Assembly: GCA_944386285.1 (NCBI GenBank)
Contig: CALXAM010000014.1
Location: 1 to 45,168 of the forward strand
DNA length: 45,168 nt
Direction of reading: 5' to 3'
Source of the DNA: an uncultured Clostridia bacterium
GTDB taxonomy: Bacteria > Bacillota > Clostridia > Oscillospirales > Ruminococcaceae
Positions 23,263 through 32,922 of this stretch are shown here, in pieces. The position numbers and the translations under genes are program-made. Under the pieces are notes generated by a model. It saw only the letters and a list, made by a program, of their open reading frames with translations, did not search any database and was not told where the DNA came from. The stretch's first letter is position 1; every line of letters begins with the position of its first letter.

Positions 23263-23566
23263 ATGTTTAAATGATCTGGGGCTTTGCCGGCGTGCGGGCG
23301 CGCTTTGTATGGGCACGGATGCGGTAAAAGAAGCAGTCTCATGTAAAAAAGGCGTGCTTGTCGTCTGTTCGCAGTTCCTTTCCGAAAAATCGAAAAAAGA
23401 GATGCGTTTTCTCTCTCAAAAGTATGGCGTTGCGCTTTGTATGATTGAGCATACGTTTGAGGAGATTGGGGCGATCGTAGGAAAGCCGGTCGGCGTGCTT
23501 TGTATTACAAACGAATCGCTTGCAAAAAAATTTCTTACAAATGCAGAGATACAGCAGACAGTTTAA
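23255..23566 (+). CDS. L7Ae/L30e-family ribosomal protein (YlxQ)
   Basis: The 103-residue protein shows the L7Ae-like fold with the opening LGLCRRAGALCMGTDAVKEA, the KKGVLVVCSQFLSEKSKKEM strand-helix unit and a C-terminal GKPVGVLCITNESLAKK. YlxQ is found between rnpM and infB in Firmicutes and binds structured RNA, possibly kink-turns. It overlaps rnpM by eight bases, and infB begins 12 bases downstream after a strong AAGGAGG. Confidence 0.9.
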   Translation: MSKCLNDLGLCRRAGALCMGTDAVKEAVSCKKGVLVVCSQFLSEKSKKEMRFLSQKYGVALCMIEHTFEEIGAIVGKPVGVLCITNESLAKKFLTNAEIQQTV

Positions 23567-23578
23567 GGAGGAGAAAGA

Positions 23579-26098
23579 ATGGTACAAAAATATAAACTGA
23601 ATGATTTGGCAAAAGACCTTCATACCACCGCAGCTGAGATTTCCGCGGTACTGGGCGGCGATACCGCTAAAAAGCCGAACACCGTTTTGACAGAGGAAGA
23701 ATTGAATCTTGTATTTGAGCATTTTACGCAGAAAAATGCAGTAAAAGATTTTGACGCATATTTTGCATCGGCAGATGAGCCGGAAGCGGAAACACCGGCA
23801 AAAGAGGCACCGGCGAAAAAAGAAGAGATGAAAAAAGAAGCGCCGAAAGCAGAGAAAGAAGCGCCTGCGGCAAAGAAACAGCCGGAAAAAGCAGCAGCTT
23901 CACCAAAACAACCGGAAGCAAAACAGGAAGAGAAAAAACCGATGCAGAAATCTCCGGAAGCAAACAAAGGGGAGAAAAAGCAGCCGGCACAGAAACCGGT
24001 TCAGGAGAAAAAACAGTTCTCAGAGAAAAAATCCGTGCCGGAGAAAAAACAGCCTGCAAAACAGCCGGCAGAGAAAAAAGAGCCGGAGAAAAAGCAGTCT
24101 GCGTCGCAAAAACAGCCGGAGCACGTGGTGCGCCGTGTCGATACCCGTACCGTTGAAGTAAACCTCGATAAGTATAACGAGCACTACGATCAGCTCGCAC
24201 CGCAGCAGAACAAGAGAAGCGACAGCTTCCAGCGCAAACAGAAAATCAATCAGAAATCGCAGCAGCGTGCAAAACAGAAATATTCGACCAAACGGGAAAC
24301 CGAAGCACAGAAGCTTCAGCGCCTGGCACTCGAGCGTGCAAGAAAGCAGCAGCTTAAGGTTCTCATTCCGGATGAGATCGTTGTTTCTGAACTGGCAAGC
24401 CGCTTGAAAGCGACCGTTACTGACGTCATCAAAAAATTGATGGGATTGGGCGTCATGGCAGCGCAGAATCAGGTGATCGACTTTGATACCGCTGCGATCG
24501 TTGCAGAGGAAATGGGTGCAAAGGTTGAAAAAGAGGTTGTCGTAACCATCGAAGAGCGTTTGATCGACGACAGCGAGGACAACGCAGATGAGCTCGTCAG
24601 CAGAAGCCCGGTCGTTGTTGTCATGGGTCACGTTGACCATGGTAAAACATCACTGCTTGACCGCATTCGTCACTCTTCCGTCACATCGACAGAGGCAGGC
24701 GGTATCACTCAGCACATCGGTGCGTACACCGTAGAGGCAGACGGCAAACAGATCACCTTCCTTGACACCCCGGGCCACGAAGCGTTCACCGCAATGCGTG
24801 CACGCGGCGCCGCTGTCACCGATATTGTTATTCTGGTCGTTGCTGCCGACGACGGCATCATGCCGCAGACGGTTGAGGCAATCAACCACGCAAAAGCAGC
24901 AAACGTTCAGATCATCGTTGCAATCAACAAAATTGATAAACCGCACGCAAATCCGGATAAAGTCATGCAGGAGCTCACCGAGTATAACCTGGTTCCGGAG
25001 CAGTGGGGCGGCGATACAATCTGCTGTCCGGTGTCTGCTGTAACAGGCGAGGGCGTTGACAACCTGCTCGAGATGGTCAACCTGGTTGCAGAAGTTGCAG
25101 ACTTAAAAGCAAACCCGAACCGTCTGGCAAAAGGTACTGTCGTCGAAGCGCGTCTGGATAAAGGCCGCGGTCCGGTGGCAACACTGCTTGTCCAAAATGG
25201 CACACTTCACAGCGGCGACGTCATCATCGCAGGTATGACCGTCGGTCACGTCCGCGTGATGACAAACGACAAAGGCGTTGTGGTGAATGAGGCGGGTCCG
25301 TCCACACCGGTTGAGGTGACCGGCCTTGCCGAAGTTCCGGCAGCAGGCGATATCTTCAATGCTGTTGAGGATGAACGTCTGGCAAGAGAGCTGGTCGAGC
25401 AGCGTAAATTCGATCAGAAGGAAGAGCAGTTTAAACAGTATCAGAAAGTCACACTTGACAATCTGTTCAGCCAGATTGCGGATGGCGAAGTCAAAGAACT
25501 GCCGCTCATCGTCAAAGCGGACGTACAGGGCTCTGCCGAGGCGGTCAAACAGTCGCTTGAGAAACTCACAAACGACGAAGTGCGTGTCCGTGTCATTCAC
25601 AGCGGTGTCGGCGCGGTCAACAAATCGGACGTCATGCTCGCACAGGCATCGGGTGCAATCATCATCGGATTTAACGTCCGTATGGATCAGGCAGTCCGCG
25701 ATTCGATCGAGCAGGACGACGTCGAAATCCGTCTGTACCGTATCATCTATGATGCAATCGACGACGTGAAGCAGGCAATGAAAGGTATGCTCGCACCGAA
25801 AACACGCGAGGTGGAACTCGGCCGTGCAGAAGTCCGTGCCGTCTATAAAATTTCGAACGTCGGTACCGTTGCAGGCGCATATGTCATCGAGGGTAAAGTC
25901 GCAAGAAACGCACTCATCCGCGTGGTTCGTGACGGCATTGTACTCGCAGAGGACAAAATCGACTCGCTCAAACGCTTTAAAGACGATGCCAAAGAAGTGG
26001 CACAGGGTTATGAATGCGGAATCGGTCTTGAGAAATTCAACGATATCAAAGAGGGCGATATTTTTGAATCGTTCATCATTGAGGAGTACCGTGACTGA
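23579..26098 (+). CDS. infB: translation initiation factor IF-2
   Basis: The 839-residue GTPase has an IF2_N domain at about 1-55. A long low-complexity linker rich in Lys, Glu, Pro, Ala and Gln follows (about 60-190), then a second IF2_N-type segment (about 258-310). The G domain starts near 340 with GHVDHGKT at 350-357, DTPGHE and NKIDKP. C-terminal beta-barrel domains end in [17 protein letters not shown]. It places initiator tRNA on the 30S subunit. The last two thirds use more GTC, CTC and CGT codons than the neighbours, which fits high expression. The length is normal for Firmicutes with an extended linker. Confidence 0.96.
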   Translation: MVQKYKLNDLAKDLHTTAAEISAVLGGDTAKKPNTVLTEEELNLVFEHFTQKNAVKDFDAYFASADEPEAETPAKEAPAKKEEMKKEAPKAEKEAPAAKKQPEKAAASPKQPEAKQEEKKPMQKSPEANKGEKKQPAQKPVQEKKQFSEKKSVPEKKQPAKQPAEKKEPEKKQSASQKQPEHVVRRVDTRTVEVNLDKYNEHYDQLAPQQNKRSDSFQRKQKINQKSQQRAKQKYSTKRETEAQKLQRLALERARKQQLKVLIPDEIVVSELASRLKATVTDVIKKLMGLGVMAAQNQVIDFDTAAIVAEEMGAKVEKEVVVTIEERLIDDSEDNADELVSRSPVVVVMGHVDHGKTSLLDRIRHSSVTSTEAGGITQHIGAYTVEADGKQITFLDTPGHEAFTAMRARGAAVTDIVILVVAADDGIMPQTVEAINHAKAANVQIIVAINKIDKPHANPDKVMQELTEYNLVPEQWGGDTICCPVSAVTGEGVDNLLEMVNLVAEVADLKANPNRLAKGTVVEARLDKGRGPVATLLVQNGTLHSGDVIIAGMTVGHVRVMTNDKGVVVNEAGPSTPVEVTGLAEVPAAGDIFNAVEDERLARELVEQRKFDQKEEQFKQYQKVTLDNLFSQIADGEVKELPLIVKADVQGSAEAVKQSLEKLTNDEVRVRVIHSGVGAVNKSDVMLAQASGAIIIGFNVRMDQAVRDSIEQDDVEIRLYRIIYDAIDDVKQAMKGMLAPKTREVELGRAEVRAVYKISNVGTVAGAYVIEGKVARNALIRVVRDGIVLAEDKIDSLKRFKDDAKEVAQGYECGIGLEKFNDIKEGDIFESFIIEEYRD

Positions 26099-26127
26099 TT
26101 TCTTTGAATGAATAGAAAGGAGCAGCT

Positions 26128-26511
26128 ATGGCTTCGATTAAAATCAGCCGGATTTCAGAAGATATCAAAAAAGAGCTGGTGGAAATTTTCCGCGAATTAA
26201 AAGATCCGCGGATTTCCTCCATGCTCAGTATTATTAAAGTCGATCTGTCGAACGATCTTTCCCACTGCAAGGTGTATGTGAGCGCAGTGGAAGGCGAGGA
26301 ACAGACGATTCGCTCCGCAGAGGGACTGCGCAGTGCAAGAGGTTATATCCGCCGGGAGATTTCCGCGCGTCTGCATCTGCGCAAAACACCGGAGTTCCAC
26401 TTTATTCCCGATGATTCGATTGCGTACAGCGCAAACATCAACCGAATTTTGGTGGAAGAGAGCAAGGCGCATCCGGAGTGGGATAACGACGAACCAGCAG
26501 AAGAGGAATAA
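26128..26511 (+). CDS. rbfA: ribosome-binding factor A
   Basis: The 127-residue protein matches RbfA, a 30S maturation factor with a KH-like fold: RISEDIKKELVEIFRELKDP at the N-terminus, then LSHCKVYVSAV and LHLRKTPEFHFIPDDSIAYS. An acidic tail of about 12 residues closes it. AGAAAGGAGC precedes the ATG, and the next gene follows after 12 bases. Confidence 0.94.
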   Translation: MASIKISRISEDIKKELVEIFRELKDPRISSMLSIIKVDLSNDLSHCKVYVSAVEGEEQTIRSAEGLRSARGYIRREISARLHLRKTPEFHFIPDDSIAYSANINRILVEESKAHPEWDNDEPAEEE

Positions 26512-26523
26512 GGAGGCGGCAGC

Positions 26524-27468
26524 ATGAAAATTTCCGCAAAGGAAGCGTCTGCGCTTCTTTGTGCGCATGACCGCATTCTGATTCTTTCGCACAAAAATCC
26601 GGACGGCGATACGCTCGGCAGTGCATACGGACTGCTGCGCGCACTCCGTTCACTTGGCAAAACGGTGCGCACCCAGTGTGCCGACCGTCTGCCGCGGACG
26701 TTTTCGTATCTTGCAGACGGTGTACAGCAAGAGGACTTTACACCCTGGTTTGTCGTGGCAGTCGATGTGGCGTCCGTTTCGCTGCTGGGCGATGCGGTCG
26801 CAGAAGCGTATCCGAATGTGGATCTCTGCATCGACCATCATCACACCAATGAGCTGTATGCACAGAAAACATACTTGTACGACGGTGCTTCGGCATGTGA
26901 GGCAGTGTATGAGGTGATCAGTAAAATGGGCGTGCCGATCACTCCCGATCTTGCAGACTGCCTGTATACCGGCATGGCAACCGATACCGGATGCTTCCGG
27001 TTTTCGAACACGACACCGAAAACGATGCGGCTGGCAGCCGATCTGATGGAACAGGGCGCACGCTATGCAGAACTCAACCGTCTGCTGTTTGAAACAAAAT
27101 CAAAAGAGCGGCTCGCTGTGGAGCGGATGGTGCTTGATACCATCTCGTATGCCGCGGACGGGAAAATTGCGCTCATCTGCATTTCTCAGGAAATGGTCAG
27201 ACAAAGCGGCGCCGACGAATCGGAGTTAGGCGGAATCTCCGGCATTCCGCGCACGATCGAGGGCGTCGAAATCGGGATCACCATGCGTGAGAAAGAAACG
27301 GGCGGTTATAAAATTTCGGTGCGGACGGCGGCATATGCCGATGCGTCGAAGCTGTGCGCAGCATTCGGCGGCGGCGGACATATCCGTGCAGCCGGCTGTG
27401 TGATTGACGCACCGTATGAACAGGCAAAAGCGATGCTGTTAGAGGAAGCGGCTCGGTTTTTACAGTAG
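26524..27468 (+). CDS. nrnA: DHH-family phosphoesterase (NrnA-like oligoribonuclease/pAp phosphatase)
   Basis: The 314-residue protein has the DHH domain motifs in order: HKNPDGDTLGSAYGLLRALR (motif I), VVAVDVAS, the DHH triad D104-H106 in DLCIDHHHTNE, and YTGMATDTGCFRFSNT (motif IV). The C-terminal DHHA1 domain contains FGGGGHIRAAGC. These are the metal- and nucleotide-binding features of NrnA, which degrades nanoRNAs and dephosphorylates pAp. The position between rbfA and truB is typical for Clostridia and Bacilli. GGAGGCGGC lies before the ATG. A c-di-AMP/pApA-specific activity cannot be excluded. Confidence 0.9.
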   Translation: MKISAKEASALLCAHDRILILSHKNPDGDTLGSAYGLLRALRSLGKTVRTQCADRLPRTFSYLADGVQQEDFTPWFVVAVDVASVSLLGDAVAEAYPNVDLCIDHHHTNELYAQKTYLYDGASACEAVYEVISKMGVPITPDLADCLYTGMATDTGCFRFSNTTPKTMRLAADLMEQGARYAELNRLLFETKSKERLAVERMVLDTISYAADGKIALICISQEMVRQSGADESELGGISGIPRTIEGVEIGITMREKETGGYKISVRTAAYADASKLCAAFGGGGHIRAAGCVIDAPYEQAKAMLLEEAARFLQ

Positions 27469-27487
27469 AAGGGAATCAACAGACAGA

Positions 27488-28384
27488 ATGAATGGCGTTT
27501 TATGTATCAATAAACCGCAGGAATATACCTCGTTTGACGTGATCGCGCGGATTCGCGGCATGTCAAAGACCAAACGGGTCGGTCATTCGGGAACGCTTGA
27601 TCCGATGGCGACCGGTGTGCTGCTCATCTTTTTGGGGCAGGCAACAAAGGCGTGCGATATGCTCCCCGATGACGACAAAGCGTATGAAGCGTCGTTTGAA
27701 CTGGGGCTTCGTTCAGATACGCTCGATTGCTGGGGAACGGTGACGAACGGCGAAAAACGGCGGGTGACGGCAGCGGAAGTGGAAGCCGTTTTGCCGCGGT
27801 TTCGCGGGGAGATCACGCAGATTCCGCCGATGTATTCGGCTGTTCGGATCAACGGACAGCGGCTTTACGATATCGCAAGACAGGGACGTGAAGTGGAGCG
27901 CGAGCCGCGTGCAGTGACTGTGATGGAGCTTACACTTTCCTCATTCGATGAGGAAACAGGCCGCGGAACGCTGACGATTCGGTGCTCGAAGGGAACGTAT
28001 GTCCGTACGATCATCAGCGATATGGGCGAAGCGCTCGGCTGCGGCGCGATCATGACAGGACTTGTCCGCACACAGGCGAGCGGATTTACGCTCGATGATT
28101 GTATGACACTCGAGCAGGCACAGCAGTTTACAACGGACGGCACACTCGAACAGCAGCTGCGTCCGGTGGACACGCTGTTTTCGCATCTGCCGAAAATCCG
28201 GTTAAACGAAGTGCAGACTGAAAAATTTCAAAACGGCGTGCGGCTCGATTTAAACCGTGTGCGCCATAAAAAAGTGGACACGCTGCATCGCGTGTACGGA
28301 CATACAGGATTGTTTTTGGGACTTGCCTCACTCGATCACAGCGACGAATCGCTGCGGATTGAAAAGATGTTTGCACCAAAATAG
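27488..28384 (+). CDS. truB: tRNA pseudouridine(55) synthase TruB
   Basis: The 298-residue protein forms pseudouridine 55 in the T arm of tRNA. It shows the TruB motifs: INKPQEYTSFDVIARIRG, GHSGTLDPMATGVLLI with the catalytic aspartate D38, and YEASFELGLRSDTLDCWG. It also has PPMYSAVRINGQRLYDIARQ and CSKGTYVRTIISDMGEALGC, with a C-terminal RNA-binding part. It lies 19 bases after nrnA and 14 before ribF. Confidence 0.96.
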   Translation: MNGVLCINKPQEYTSFDVIARIRGMSKTKRVGHSGTLDPMATGVLLIFLGQATKACDMLPDDDKAYEASFELGLRSDTLDCWGTVTNGEKRRVTAAEVEAVLPRFRGEITQIPPMYSAVRINGQRLYDIARQGREVEREPRAVTVMELTLSSFDEETGRGTLTIRCSKGTYVRTIISDMGEALGCGAIMTGLVRTQASGFTLDDCMTLEQAQQFTTDGTLEQQLRPVDTLFSHLPKIRLNEVQTEKFQNGVRLDLNRVRHKKVDTLHRVYGHTGLFLGLASLDHSDESLRIEKMFAPK

Positions 28385-28398
28385 AAGGAGGAACCGGT

Positions 28399-29301
28399 GT
28401 GGAAATCTATGAATCAGTCGTTTCATCAAACGAACCGACAGCCGTTGCGCTTGGCTTTTTTGACGGCGTTCATTCCGCACATGCCCGTGTGATCAAAGAG
28501 GTGTGCGGTGATCCTTCTCTGTGTCCGACGGTGATGACGTTTTCGTCCGCACATTTACTGCCGCAAAAAAAACGGGAAGCAGGTCTTTTGCAGACGGATG
28601 AACAGAAGCTCGAATGCTTTCAAAAACTGGGCATAAAGCGCGTGTATCTGCTGCCGTTTGTCGAAATTGCGTCAATGGAACCCAGACAGTTTATCGAAAC
28701 CGTGGTCTGTCAGGCGATGAACGCGAAACGGATTTCTTGCGGCTATGATTATCGGTTCGGCGCGAATGCGTCCGGTGATGCATCACTTTTGTCATCGATC
28801 TGTGCGGAAAAAGGCATTGATCTTCGCATTGTGCCGCAGTACACATCACATGGTGTGACGGTGAGTTCCACCGCGATTCGCCAAGCGCTTGTAAACGGTG
28901 ATATGGCGCTTGTGAATGCGTTTTTAGGATATCCGTATTATATCAAGGAGCGGGTTGTGCACGGAAAAAGCCTTGGGCGAACGCTCGGGTTTCCGACACT
29001 CAGTCAGCCGCTTTCCGAAAAGCTTGTGCTGCCAAAATTCGGCGTGTATCAAAGCCGGACGAAGATCGACGGGAACTGGTACCGGAGCATCACAAACATC
29101 GGGGTAAAGCCGACGATCGAGGGCGTGCGTGCGCCGCTGGCTGAAACGTATCTTTTAGATGCAAGCGGTGATTTTTACGGCATGACTGCCCGTGTGGAGC
29201 TTTTTAAGCTCACACGCACAGAGCAGAAATTTGCCGATGTAGAAGAACTGAAAGAAACGGTTCATCGGGACATTGCGTACCGTCAGGCGCAGCCGTTTTA
29301 A
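28399..29301 (+). CDS. ribF: bifunctional riboflavin kinase/FAD synthetase RibF
   Basis: The 300-residue protein has the N-terminal adenylyltransferase domain (about 1-180), with the HxGH-type region altered to FFDGVHSAHARVI and with SCGYDYRFGANASGD and VSSTAIRQAL. The C-terminal riboflavin kinase domain carries GKSLGRTLGFPTLSQPLS and YRSITNIGVKPTIEG. It makes FMN and FAD. The start is GTG after GAAGGAGGAACC. This is the last gene of the operon, and a terminator follows. In many Firmicutes rpsO comes next; here it does not. Confidence 0.93.
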   Translation: MEIYESVVSSNEPTAVALGFFDGVHSAHARVIKEVCGDPSLCPTVMTFSSAHLLPQKKREAGLLQTDEQKLECFQKLGIKRVYLLPFVEIASMEPRQFIETVVCQAMNAKRISCGYDYRFGANASGDASLLSSICAEKGIDLRIVPQYTSHGVTVSSTAIRQALVNGDMALVNAFLGYPYYIKERVVHGKSLGRTLGFPTLSQPLSEKLVLPKFGVYQSRTKIDGNWYRSITNIGVKPTIEGVRAPLAETYLLDASGDFYGMTARVELFKLTRTEQKFADVEELKETVHRDIAYRQAQPF

Positions 29302-29313
29302 AAGAATAACGAA

Positions 29314-29347
29314 AGCAGGATACAGTCATATGTGTCCTGCTTTTTTT
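29314..29347 (+). terminator. intrinsic terminator of the rimP-ribF operon
   Basis: AGCAGGATACA pairs with TGTGTCCTGCT, with one mismatch, around a six-base loop, followed by seven T residues. Confidence 0.88.
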
Positions 29348-29385
29348 AAATTTACAAAAAACCGATAGGAAACAGCGATTGGTTA

Positions 29386-29394
29386 TGTTATAAT
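29386..29394 (+). promoter_or_regulatory. extended -10 promoter of the TetM-like/NYN gene
   Basis: TGTTATAAT gives a consensus -10 (29389-29394) with the TG extension. The -35 region 17 bases upstream (TAGGAA) is poor. The ATG lies 65 bases downstream. Confidence 0.6.
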
Positions 29395-29458
29395 AAAAAC
29401 TTAAAGATCGTGCAGGCAATAAAGGCACGCACATCAGTAACGTTAAAGGAATGGAAAC

Positions 29459-32095
29459 ATGAAACAGTTGGTTGTAGGCGTTTTGGCGCATGTTGATGCG
29501 GGAAAGACAACGCTTTCGGAGGCAATGCTCTATACGAGCGGCATGATCCGGAAGCTTGGCCGTGTCGATCATCAGGACGCGTTTTTAGATACCGATGCCA
29601 TCGAAAAGGAACGCGGCATCACGATTTTTTCAAAACAGGCGGTGCTCGATTATAAAGACACGCGCTTTTTCCTGCTCGATACGCCGGGGCATGTCGATTT
29701 TTCAACGGAAACAGAGCGCACACTCCGCGTGCTCGACTACGCAGTGCTCGTCATCAGCGGCACAGACGGTGTGCAGGGACATACGAAAACGCTGTGGCGA
29801 TTGCTAAGAGAGTATCATGTGCCGACGTTTTTGTTCGTGAATAAAATGGATTTGTCTGTCCGTCCGCGTGACGCGATTCTAAAAGAACTCCGTACGTTAG
29901 ACGGCGGATGCGTCGACTTCTGTGCCGAAGAGGATCGTTTGTTTGAAGAAATCGCACTGTGTGACGAGCAGGTGATGGCGGATTATCTTTCTGACGGGGT
30001 GGTTTCCGATACACAGATTGGCGCATTGATTCAAGACGAAAAACTGTTTCCGTGCTATTTCGGTTCAGCGCTTAAAAACGAGGGCGTTTCCGAGTTTTTA
30101 GATGCGATGGCGCGGTATATAGCAGTACCCATGTATCCGCAGGAATTCGGCGCGCGCGTTTATAAAATTGCACGCGACACCCAGGGCGCAAGACTCACCT
30201 ATTTAAAGGTGACCGGCGGCTCTCTTAAAGTGAAAGATTTGCTGCGCGGGTCAAACCGTACAGGAGACTGGGAAGAAAAGGTCGATCAGATTCGGATTTA
30301 TTCAGGAATCAAGTATCAAACGGCGGAGGAAGTGCCTGCGGGCGTTGTCTGTGCCGTGACGGGACTTTCGAAAACACAGGCGGGCGACGGGCTTGGATTT
30401 GAGCCGTCGTTTGACGCCGCGCAGATCGAACCGGTGCTTTCGTATCGTGTGAAGATCGAGGACGGTACCGATCCGTTTACGGCGCTGCAAAAGCTTAAAC
30501 AATTAGAAGAGGAGGACCCGCAGCTTCACATCACATGGAATGAACGATTAAAAGAAATCTATGTGCAGCCGATGGGTGAAGTGCAGCTTGAGGTGCTGAC
30601 CCGCGTGATTTTTGAGCGGTTCTCGCTTTCGGTGGCGTTTGACGAGGGCAACATCGTCTATAAAGAAACGGTCAAAGCGCCGGTCTGCGGTGCGGGTCAC
30701 TTTGAACCGCTGCGGCACTATGCGGAGGTACACGTGCTGATTGAACCCACGGAACGCGGCAGCGGCGTATCGTTTGATACGGTGTGCAGTGAGGATGACC
30801 TTGAGAGAAACTGGCAGCGTCTGATTCTTACCCACCTTGCCGAACGGACACATCCGGGCGTTTTGATCGGCGCGCCGCTCACGGACGTGAAAATCACGCT
30901 GATTGCAGGACGTGCCCACTTAAAGCATACAGAGGGCGGCGATTTCCGTCAGGCGACGTACCGTGCGGTGCGGCAGGCGCTTAAAAAAGCGGAGAATGTA
31001 CTGCTTGAGCCGTATTACGCCTTTCGTATCGAGGTGCCTGCCGCACAGGTCGGCCGTGCGATCTCCGATTTGCAGCGGATGAACGGCACCTTTTCGCCGC
31101 CGGAAACAGAAGGGGAGCTCGCAGTTTTAACGGGTACGGTTCCGGTCAAGACGATGCGCTCGTATCAGACGGAATTTGCGGCGTATACAAAAGGACAGGG
31201 ACGGCTTTTAACATGGGTAGACGGCTATCGGGAATGTCATAACGCACAAGAAGTGATCGAACAAAGCGGTTATGACAGCGACCGCGATACGGAAAATCCA
31301 GCCGATTCGGTGTTCTGCTCTCATGGAGCGGGCGTTGTGGTGAAATGGGACGAAGCGGATCGTCATATGCACCTTTCGCCGGAATGGGGATTAAAGCAGA
31401 CGTCAGCCGCGCAGATTCCGCTGTCGGCTCCGTCAAAGCCGGTGCGCCGCGCGTATGCCTCGACAAAAGAGGAGGATAAGGCGCTTTTATCCATTTATGA
31501 ACAGACCTATGGTCCTGTAAAACAGCGCGGCGGATTTGTGCAGACACGCAGTACACCGCTCAGTACCGAGGAATACGGACGATTGTTTGAAGAGCCGCAG
31601 CAGGCGTATCTGCTCGTGGACGGCTATAACGTGATCTTTGCGTGGGACGAGCTGCGTGAGGCTGCGAAACAAAGCGCGGAGGCGGCAAGAAACCTGCTCA
31701 TTGATATCTTAAGCAACTATCAGCCGCTGCGGGGCGAACAGATCATCGTTGTGTTCGATGCGTACAAAGTCCCCAGAGCGAACGCGGAGATCTATCGCTA
31801 TCCAAACCTCTATGTGGTGTTTACGAAAGAGGCGCAGACAGCCGATTCCTATATTGAGCAGACAACGTACGAGATCGGAAAGCATCACCGGGTGCGGGTG
31901 GTTACATCGGACGGACTCGAACAGCTCATCATCTTAGGGCACGGCGCAATGCGCGTTTCGGCACAGATGTTTAAGCAGGAGTTAGAACACGCGACGCGCC
32001 GGCTTTCGGAATGGATCGAAGAGAACAACCGGCATGCAAACGAGAAAAAGCAGCTTCGATATACCGCGAAAATCACGCTTTCGCAAAAGAAATAG
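29459..32095 (+). CDS. TetM-like ribosomal GTPase fused to a Rae1/YacP-type NYN domain
   Basis: The 878-residue protein starts like TetM/TetO ribosome-protection factors, which are EF-G relatives: GVLAHVDAGKTT (residues 7-18), RGIT, DTPGH and NKMD. EF-G-like domains follow to about 640. After a linker, residues about 716-855 form a NYN/PIN-like domain matching YacP (Rae1): YLLVDGYNVI with D721, IVVFDAYK with D767, ADSYIEQ, and VTSDGLEQ with D818. All acidic residues expected for the nuclease site are present. Rae1 of Bacillus is a ribosome-dependent mRNA endonuclease acting in the A site, where ribosome-protection proteins also bind. The gene stands alone between core genes, which argues against recently acquired tetracycline resistance. 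A role in ribosome rescue or mRNA cleavage is inferred. Confidence 0.88.
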   Translation: MKQLVVGVLAHVDAGKTTLSEAMLYTSGMIRKLGRVDHQDAFLDTDAIEKERGITIFSKQAVLDYKDTRFFLLDTPGHVDFSTETERTLRVLDYAVLVISGTDGVQGHTKTLWRLLREYHVPTFLFVNKMDLSVRPRDAILKELRTLDGGCVDFCAEEDRLFEEIALCDEQVMADYLSDGVVSDTQIGALIQDEKLFPCYFGSALKNEGVSEFLDAMARYIAVPMYPQEFGARVYKIARDTQGARLTYLKVTGGSLKVKDLLRGSNRTGDWEEKVDQIRIYSGIKYQTAEEVPAGVVCAVTGLSKTQAGDGLGFEPSFDAAQIEPVLSYRVKIEDGTDPFTALQKLKQLEEEDPQLHITWNERLKEIYVQPMGEVQLEVLTRVIFERFSLSVAFDEGNIVYKETVKAPVCGAGHFEPLRHYAEVHVLIEPTERGSGVSFDTVCSEDDLERNWQRLILTHLAERTHPGVLIGAPLTDVKITLIAGRAHLKHTEGGDFRQATYRAVRQALKKAENVLLEPYYAFRIEVPAAQVGRAISDLQRMNGTFSPPETEGELAVLTGTVPVKTMRSYQTEFAAYTKGQGRLLTWVDGYRECHNAQEVIEQSGYDSDRDTENPADSVFCSHGAGVVVKWDEADRHMHLSPEWGLKQTSAAQIPLSAPSKPVRRAYASTKEEDKALLSIYEQTYGPVKQRGGFVQTRSTPLSTEEYGRLFEEPQQAYLLVDGYNVIFAWDELREAAKQSAEAARNLLIDILSNYQPLRGEQIIVVFDAYKVPRANAEIYRYPNLYVVFTKEAQTADSYIEQTTYEIGKHHRVRVVTSDGLEQLIILGHGAMRVSAQMFKQELEHATRRLSEWIEENNRHANEKKQLRYTAKITLSQKK

Positions 32096-32115
32096 GCAGG
32101 GTGTCGATACAGTTC

Positions 32116-32144
32116 TTGTAATTTTCATCCTGCTTTAGTATAAT
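32116..32144 (+). promoter_or_regulatory. promoter of the M50 protease-scpAB operon
   Basis: TTGTAA (32116-32121) and TATAAT (32139-32144) are spaced by 17 bases. The first ATG follows 53 bases downstream. Confidence 0.65.
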
Positions 32145-32196
32145 AACAATCAGAGTAACACAATGAACCGACAAAAGAGAAAGGATACCACCTTTT

Positions 32197-32922
32197 ATGT
32201 TACAAACACTTCTTTCCGGCAATCCGGTTGCCATTATGAGTTCCATTTTAGCATATGCAGTCATTATTTTTACCGCGCTGCCGATCCATGAATTCATGCA
32301 CGGATGGATTGCGAAAAAGCTCGGCGATCCGACTGCGACGAATTTAGGACGGTTAACATTAAATCCGATCGCGCACTTTGATCCGATCGGTACGACGGCG
32401 CTTATTCTGTTTGGGTTTGGCTGGGCAAAACCGGTACCGGTGAATCCGTTTTATTTTAAAAACCGGAAAAACGGAATGGCGCTTACCGCGCTGGGCGGTC
32501 CGCTTGCAAACTTTTTGCTGGCGACGATCAGTCTGTTTTTGTTAAAGCTTATTTACTACTTCGCGCCGAATCTGACATTCTTTTCGGTGCTGAATACAGT
32601 GCTTATCCTGATTGCGCAGGTAAACATTTCGCTTGCGGCATTTAACCTAATTCCGCTGCCGCCGCTTGACGGATCGAAAATCATCGGCTTTTTCCTGCCG
32701 GAGTCGTGGTATAACCGGTTTGAAATGTTCTTTGCACGGTATCAGCAGATTATTTTCTATGCAATGGTGATTTTGCTGTTTGTGCTTCCGAACATCGGCG
32801 GACCGTTCTCTGTCATTTCCAATGTGATTGACATTCCGTTTAACGCTTTCTGTAACGGACTTTATTGGCTGGCAGACAATCTGACCGGTTTTATTGATCT
32901 GATTGCGAAGGTGATTCTTTGA
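32197..32922 (+). CDS. M50 family site-2-protease-like metalloprotease
   Basis: The 241-residue membrane protein has the zinc motif HEFMH at residues 31-35 within the first helix. It also has the conserved GRLTLNPIAHFDPIGT and ALGGPLANFLLA segments, and the distal ligand region LIPLPPLDGSKI with D158. Several hydrophobic helices are visible and no PDZ domain is present. This is the short M50 rhomboid-like S2P type found before scpA in many Clostridia. The substrate is unknown. Its stop overlaps scpA by four bases (ATGA-type coupling). Confidence 0.9.
   Translation: MLQTLLSGNPVAIMSSILAYAVIIFTALPIHEFMHGWIAKKLGDPTATNLGRLTLNPIAHFDPIGTTALILFGFGWAKPVPVNPFYFKNRKNGMALTALGGPLANFLLATISLFLLKLIYYFAPNLTFFSVLNTVLILIAQVNISLAAFNLIPLPPLDGSKIIGFFLPESWYNRFEMFFARYQQIIFYAMVILLFVLPNIGGPFSVISNVIDIPFNAFCNGLYWLADNLTGFIDLIAKVIL

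Noticed and set aside
24020..24640. Minus-strand open frame of 206 codons opposite infB
   Set aside because: It is the mirror of the Lys/Glu/Pro-rich linker and G-domain start of infB. Its Leu/Phe-rich translation is what antisense of that linker gives.
29459..32095. Acquired tetracycline-resistance gene
   Set aside because: The protein is TetM-like but carries an additional NYN domain, is about 240 residues longer than TetM, sits among core genes and has no mobile-element context.
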